A stretch of 64,000 nt of DNA from positions 620,001 to 684,000 of the forward strand of contig NZ_JAKKOT010000003.1 of the NCBI RefSeq assembly GCF_021739025.1. The letters run 5' to 3'. Under the pieces are notes generated by a model. It was not told the origin of the DNA and searched no databases. It worked only from the letters and a program-made list of their open reading frames with translations. Numbering within the stretch: position 1 is the first letter of the stretch; the number at the start of each line of letters is the position of its first letter. Made by a program: the position numbers and the translations under genes. Source of the DNA: Gordonia liuliyuniae. Its GTDB lineage: Bacteria; Actinomycetota; Actinomycetes; Mycobacteriales; Mycobacteriaceae. This document shows positions 59,789-64,000 of the stretch, piece after piece.

Positions 59789-60340
59789 GTGAGCACGACC
59801 CTCATCGTCTCCGCGACACACGCTGAGGCGGCGCACCTCGGCGCGCGCACGGACGTCCTCGTCACGGGAATCGGCAAGGTCCGCGCTGCGATGGCGGTGA
59901 CCCGACGACTCGAGCGCGGCGACTATACGCGGGTGATCAACATCGGCACCGCCGGAGCCCTGCACGACCACCACTCGGGTCTGTTTGTTCCGTCGGCGGT
60001 CGTCGAGCACGACATCAGCGCCGCGGCCTTGACCGCCATCGGCTACGACACCGTCGACCGGTGGGAGTTCGACGACGGCGACGGTAGCGTCCTCGCGACC
60101 GGCGACACGTTCGTCACCGACCCCGCGCGCCGCGCACAGCTGGCCGAACGCGCCGACCTCGTGGACATGGAGGGTGCGGCGATCGCGCAGGTGTGCGCTC
60201 ACTATCGGATACCGCTCACGCTGGTGAAGGCGGTCAGCGATCAGGCGGACGACTCGGCGATGGAGTGGCCGCAGGTCGTCGACGCAGCCGCACGCCAACT
60301 CGCGGACTGGGTGCGGACCGTGGGTGGCCTCGCAACGTAA
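59789..60340 (+). CDS. nucleoside phosphorylase / nucleosidase-like protein
   Basis: A protein of 183 residues from GTG 59789. Family motifs are VLVTGIGKVRAAMAVTRRL, VINIGTAGALHDHHSGLF and DLVDMEGAAIAQVCAHYRIP, with a C-terminal Asp in VKAVSDQADD. This is the MTA/SAH nucleosidase-type fold. The protein is shorter than MtnN (~230), so the substrate is not certain. Confidence 0.8.
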   Translation: MSTTLIVSATHAEAAHLGARTDVLVTGIGKVRAAMAVTRRLERGDYTRVINIGTAGALHDHHSGLFVPSAVVEHDISAAALTAIGYDTVDRWEFDDGDGSVLATGDTFVTDPARRAQLAERADLVDMEGAAIAQVCAHYRIPLTLVKAVSDQADDSAMEWPQVVDAAARQLADWVRTVGGLAT

Positions 60341-60402
60341 ACTAATGATTTTAGATAGAGTCATCGGGATCCGTCAATTCGACTAACGAACTTGGAGTCC
60401 CG

Positions 60403-61887
60403 ATGGCACTTGATCCGCGCACCCCGATCCTCGTCGGTGGGGGGCAGCTCAACAATCGTGATGGCGGTGTCGAGCCGGTCGATCTGATCGCCCAGGCCGC
60501 ACGTGCTGCCGCCGCTGAAGCGGGCTCGGACCGGATCCTGCGGCGCATCGACTCGATCCGGCTCGTCCGGATGCTGTCGTGGCGCTACCGCAACGCTGGA
60601 CTTCTCGTTGCCGAGCGTCTCGGCGCGCCGGTCGTGCACACCGCGTACACGGGCGACGGCGGCAACTGCCCGCAGACGTTGGTGTCCGCGGCGGCGCGCG
60701 ACATTCTGGCGGGGCGGTGTGAGGCCGTCCTGGTCGGCGGAGCCGAGGCGTGGCGGACACGGATGAAGCTTCGCGCGGACGGGCAGCGGCCCGACTGGAC
60801 TGTGCAGGACGAGAATGTCGATGCGCCCGAGCAGGCGATCGGCGACGTGCCAATGGTGTTCGACGCGCACAAGCGGATCGGCCTCGATCGTCCCGCATTC
60901 GTCTATCCGCTCTTCGAAGAGGCGCTGCGCGCCTCGCTCGGCCGTGGCGTCGACGAGCATCGAGACGCGATCGGTCGACTGTGGTCCCGGTTCGCCGACG
61001 TGGCCGTCGCCAACCCGTTCGCCTGGACGCGCACTCCGCACTCGGCCGCCGACATCATCACACCGAGTGAACGCAACCGATGGATCTGTCGGCCCTACAC
61101 CAAGCTGTTGAACTCGAACAACATGGTCGAACAGGCAGCCGCGGTGGTCGTGTGTTCGGTCGGGGTGGCCACTGAACTCGGCATTCCGCGCGACAACTGG
61201 GTCTTCATCCATTCGGCGACCGATGCGCACGACACCTACGACATCACCGAGCGCGAGCGGCTCGACGGGAGTGCGGCGATCAGGATCGCCGGATCTCGTG
61301 CGCTCGAGGATGCGGGCGTCGGCATCGACGAGATCGAGCACGTCGACCTGTACTCGTGCTTTCCGTCCGCGGTCCAGGTGGCGGCGCGCGAACTCGGTCT
61401 GCCGATCGACGACCCGGCCCGATCGCTGACGGTGACGGGTGGGCTGACGTTCGCCGGTGGTCCGTGGAACAACTACAGCACCCATGCGATCGCCACGATG
61501 GCGACGACGCTGCGCGCGAATCCCGGACATCGAGGGTTGATCACGGCCAACGGCGGTTACCTGACGAAACATGCGGTCGGGGTCTATGGAACCCAGCCGC
61601 CCGAGCGGCCGTTCGTGCACCGCGACGTGCAGCCCGAGGTCGACGCGCTCGGGACGGTCGCTGCCCGAGACGACTTCGCCGGGCAGGCTCGGGTGGAGTC
61701 GTGCTCGGTGGCCTACGACCGTGCGGGCGACCCCGTGCGGGCTTTTGCGGCGGTCCGCACGTCCGACGGCGAACGGTCGCTTGTCGGCACAGAGGAGGCC
61801 GGCCTGCTGGCGGCGTTGACCGCCGACGACGTGATCGGGTCGACCGCTCGGGTGGATGGCGCGGGCGGCCTCGTCGACCTGGTCTGA
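60403..61887 (+). CDS. thiolase-like acetyl-CoA acetyltransferase (Rv1867-type)
   Basis: A protein of 494 residues from ATG 60403. A thiolase fold is visible (RTPILVGGGQLNNRDGG, DGGNCPQTLVSAAARDILAG, EHVDLYSCFPSAVQVAAREL, AGGPWNNYSTHAIATMATTL). A C-terminal OB-like domain follows (ARVESCSVAYDRAGDPVRAF). It is nearer to the SCP-x/Rv1867 group than to FadA. The ALDH gene follows after an operator-containing gap. Probable role in lipid or side-chain breakdown. Confidence 0.82.
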   Translation: MALDPRTPILVGGGQLNNRDGGVEPVDLIAQAARAAAAEAGSDRILRRIDSIRLVRMLSWRYRNAGLLVAERLGAPVVHTAYTGDGGNCPQTLVSAAARDILAGRCEAVLVGGAEAWRTRMKLRADGQRPDWTVQDENVDAPEQAIGDVPMVFDAHKRIGLDRPAFVYPLFEEALRASLGRGVDEHRDAIGRLWSRFADVAVANPFAWTRTPHSAADIITPSERNRWICRPYTKLLNSNNMVEQAAAVVVCSVGVATELGIPRDNWVFIHSATDAHDTYDITERERLDGSAAIRIAGSRALEDAGVGIDEIEHVDLYSCFPSAVQVAARELGLPIDDPARSLTVTGGLTFAGGPWNNYSTHAIATMATTLRANPGHRGLITANGGYLTKHAVGVYGTQPPERPFVHRDVQPEVDALGTVAARDDFAGQARVESCSVAYDRAGDPVRAFAAVRTSDGERSLVGTEEAGLLAALTADDVIGSTARVDGAGGLVDLV

Positions 61888-61936
61888 GCCGATGCACGCC
61901 CCAAGCCGTGATACAGCGAACGGATTCTGTCATCTG

Positions 61937-61966
61937 TTGACCTAATGGGTGTAGGTAAACTATACT
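61937..61966 (+). promoter_or_regulatory. promoter with embedded TetR-type operator before the ALDH gene
   Basis: TTGACC (61937-61942) and TATACT (61961-61966) are separated by 18 bases, a good sigma-70-type promoter. Between them ACCTA-N7-TAGGT (61940-61956) forms an inverted repeat overlapping the -35. A regulator bound there would block RNA polymerase; the TetR gene at the right edge is the natural candidate. Confidence 0.6.
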
Positions 61967-62036
61967 CGGCTGTGACACGGTTCACAGAAGTATTGGGATT
62001 CGTGTGCTGACAACGACTTTCGAGGAGATCTTCACG

Positions 62037-63515
62037 ATGACCACCACAGATCCGCGTACCGCGGCCATCACGTTCGACGACCGACCGGACGTCTTCATCG
62101 GCGGGAAATGGGTCGAGTCGACGAGTGATGAATGGATCGACGTAATCGACTCGTGGTCCGAGGGTGTGGTGGCGCGTGTGCGGTCCGCTTCGGCCGACGA
62201 CGTCGCGGCCGCGGTCGGTGCTGCCCGTGCGTCTTTCGATGCTGGAGTGTGGGCGTCGACCCCGATCGAGGTGCGTGCCGACGTGATCGACGAGATCGCG
62301 AACCGGCTGGACGCGCGACTCCCCGAGCTCATCCAGGTGGGCATTGCCGAGGTCGGCGTCACGGTGCCGGTCAGTGCGATGACTCAGGAGATGACGATCG
62401 GGTTGTTCCGGGCGGTCGCGAACGAGGCTCGGAATGTGACGCTCGTCGACGAGCGCACACGCGCCGACGGAGGCGTCTCGCATGTGGTGAAGGAGCCGAA
62501 CGGTGTCGCCGGCGTGATCATCCCGTGGAATGGGCCGATCGGAACCATCGCGTTCAAGGCGATTCCCGCTCTCGCCGCGGGATGTTCGATCGTGCTCAAG
62601 ACGTCTCCGGAGGCTCCGCTGTCGCCGTCGATCTTCGCTGACGTCATTGGGGAACTCGTTGCGGAAGGCCGTATCCCCGAGGGGGTCGTCAGTGTGGTCG
62701 CCGCCGATCGTGAGGTCTCGGAGGCACTGGTGGTCGATCCGCGGGTCGACCACGTCACGTTCACCGGTTCGACGGCGGTCGGCCGTCGGATCATGGCGCT
62801 CGCCAGTGAGCGAGTCGCCAAGGTGTCGCTGGAGCTCGGCGGCAAATCTGCGGCCATCGTTCTCGACGACGCCGACCTCAGTTCGGTGATGCAGTCGCTG
62901 CCGATGGGTGGCTGTATGCAGTCGGGTCAAGCGTGCATCGCCCTGACCCGCGTTCTGGTGTCGGAGAAGCGTCACGACGAGGTTGTTGCGGCGTACAAGG
63001 CTGCGCTGGACATGCTGCCCCTCGGCGATCCGTGGCAGGAGACGAACTTCCTCGGCCCGTTGGCGTCTGCGCGACAGCGTGACCGCGTGGAGGCCTACAT
63101 CGAGAGCGCCAAGTCCGAGGGTGCAACGATTGCGCACGGCGGGGGGCGCGGCGGTTTCGACCACGGCTACTTCGTCGAGCCGACCATCGTCGACAATGTC
63201 ACCAACGACATGAGCATCGCGCAGGAAGAGGTGTTCGGGCCGGTCATCTCGATCATCACGTACAAGGATGAGGACGACGCGGTCGCGATCGCCAACGACT
63301 CGCAGTATGGGCTGTCGGGCGCGGTGTTCTCCGCCGATGCCGAGCGTGCCTACGAGATCGCCAAGCGCATCCGCACGGGAACGGTGAACGTCAACGGCGG
63401 AGTCATCGACTTCACCATCCCGTTCGGCGGCTACAAGCAGTCCGGCGTGGGGCGCGAAGGAGGGCCCGAAGGGCTCGACGAGTTCTTCGAGACCAAGACC
63501 ATCCACCTGTCCTGA
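62037..63515 (+). CDS. NAD(P)-dependent aldehyde dehydrogenase
   Basis: A protein of 492 residues from ATG 62037 (GAGGAG at 62022-62027). ALDH motifs are IPWNGPIGTIAFKAIPALAA, SLELGGKSAAIVLDDADL, catalytic Cys in QSGQACIALTRV, and EEVFGPVISIITY. It has the same length as the ALDH at 32354 but a different sequence, so it is a separate paralogue. It is likely repressed through the upstream operator and works with the thiolase. Confidence 0.92.
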   Translation: MTTTDPRTAAITFDDRPDVFIGGKWVESTSDEWIDVIDSWSEGVVARVRSASADDVAAAVGAARASFDAGVWASTPIEVRADVIDEIANRLDARLPELIQVGIAEVGVTVPVSAMTQEMTIGLFRAVANEARNVTLVDERTRADGGVSHVVKEPNGVAGVIIPWNGPIGTIAFKAIPALAAGCSIVLKTSPEAPLSPSIFADVIGELVAEGRIPEGVVSVVAADREVSEALVVDPRVDHVTFTGSTAVGRRIMALASERVAKVSLELGGKSAAIVLDDADLSSVMQSLPMGGCMQSGQACIALTRVLVSEKRHDEVVAAYKAALDMLPLGDPWQETNFLGPLASARQRDRVEAYIESAKSEGATIAHGGGRGGFDHGYFVEPTIVDNVTNDMSIAQEEVFGPVISIITYKDEDDAVAIANDSQYGLSGAVFSADAERAYEIAKRIRTGTVNVNGGVIDFTIPFGGYKQSGVGREGGPEGLDEFFETKTIHLS

Positions 63516-63549
63516 TCGTCGCTCGGCTCTCGCACGGCGCGGACCGCGG

Positions 63550-64000
63550 TTACATGTGGTCGCGGATCACGCCGTGCAGGAAGCTACGCACCGTCTCTTC
63601 GAACAGCTTCTTCTGCGTCAGTTCGTTGCTTTCGAGCGCCTCCGCCAGGATCGGCTGAGACGCTGCGTCGACGTTAGGGAAGATCGTCGACTTGGTGCTC
63701 GGCTTGCGCATCGCCTCCATCAGTACCGCGCCGATCGCCAGTGTCTCCATTCCGTCGAGGATGCGAACGTGCAACTCGATCGGCACGTTCGACTCGAGCA
63801 TGAACTGCGCGGTGTCCTCGTACGTCGACACGAACAGGTCGCGTGGGAGGTGTTGCAGGAGGACGGGGGCGGCGTTGCGATGACGCAGAATCGATTGTCG
63901 GAAGTTCAGGGCGAGCGACACGAAGAACTCCGGCCAGTCCGGCCCCGGTCGGCGACGCGGGGTCGCCACCGTGGTGCCTGCGATGTATCTCGCGACCTCG
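63550..64000 (-). CDS. TetR-family regulator (5' partial)
   Basis: The frame is open through the right edge. The visible part covers the end of the helix-turn-helix domain (EVARYIAGTT) and the ligand domain (WPEFFVSLALNFRQSILRHR, LLQHLPRDLFVSTYEDTAQF, LTQKKLFEETVRSFLHGV). It converges with the ALDH gene, 34 bases apart. It is the likely regulator of the promoter at 61937-61966. Confidence 0.78.
   Translation of the reverse strand, partial: EVARYIAGTTVATPRRRPGPDWPEFFVSLALNFRQSILRHRNAAPVLLQHLPRDLFVSTYEDTAQFMLESNVPIELHVRILDGMETLAIGAVLMEAMRKPSTKSTIFPNVDAASQPILAEALESNELTQKKLFEETVRSFLHGVIRDHM

Noticed and set aside
61713..63506. 597-codon minus-strand ORF
   Set aside because: It is antisense to a complete aldehyde dehydrogenase; Asp/Arg/His-rich composition is typical of shadows in GC-rich genes.

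Overview
The window is high-GC DNA of a mycolic-acid-bearing actinomycete of the order Mycobacteriales. Gordonia or a close relative is my best guess, but the sequence alone does not fix the genus. The evidence is an MspA-type porin, Lsr2, a RipA-type NlpC/P60 endopeptidase, a Rv3717-like amidase, LGFP repeats in the phage lysin, frequent GTG starts, and many CoA-dependent catabolic genes.

Layout. 1-6.96 kb is the right end of a prophage: glycine-rich and collagen-like tail proteins, an endolysin, a holin and two more membrane proteins, then a serine recombinase that lacks its catalytic domain. It ends in the 3' half of a tRNA-Ala(GGC) gene with its terminator, which I read as an attachment site. 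7.0-14.3 kb is an accessory island: a DUF2510 protein, a DUF3800-like gene with an in-frame stop, and an MspA-like porin followed by a small membrane protein and a 725-residue secreted YD/pre-toxin protein ending in a glycine-zipper region. Three overlapping AT-richer small genes (possible immunity genes) follow, then a collapsed second copy of the same module, and a deleted IS21 element. This is the most interesting part of the window.

14.4-31.6 kb is mostly ordinary chromosome: M23 peptidase, alcohol dehydrogenase, RibD-C reductases with a flavin reductase, a PHP/MBL pair led by a tiny coupled ORF, oleate hydratase, benzoylformate decarboxylase, glutaminase, a LigB-type dioxygenase, and a TetR/hydrolase operon divergent from a Tat-exported multicopper oxidase across a perfect palindrome. 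31.6-40.4 kb mixes working catabolic genes (aldehyde dehydrogenase, CaiB/BaiF CoA-transferase, CrtC/AttH-like protein, EthD-like protein, 3-hydroxyacyl-CoA dehydrogenase) with decayed loci: an MpaB/DUF2236 gene, two MFS transporters and a TetR gene.

40.4-64 kb is core-like: HNH nuclease, ABC-F ATPase, RipA, a DUF1707 protein, a nitrobindin-like protein, MarR, an acyltransferase, zinc-independent ribosomal protein bL36 behind a Zur-box-like palindrome, HAD phosphatase, a polar amino-acid ABC transporter with a fused binding protein and permease, Lsr2, TrhO, a CobW GTPase, a cell-wall amidase, SDR, nucleosidase, and a thiolase/aldehyde dehydrogenase/TetR locus running off the right edge. All functions are inferred by reading motifs; no database search was run.
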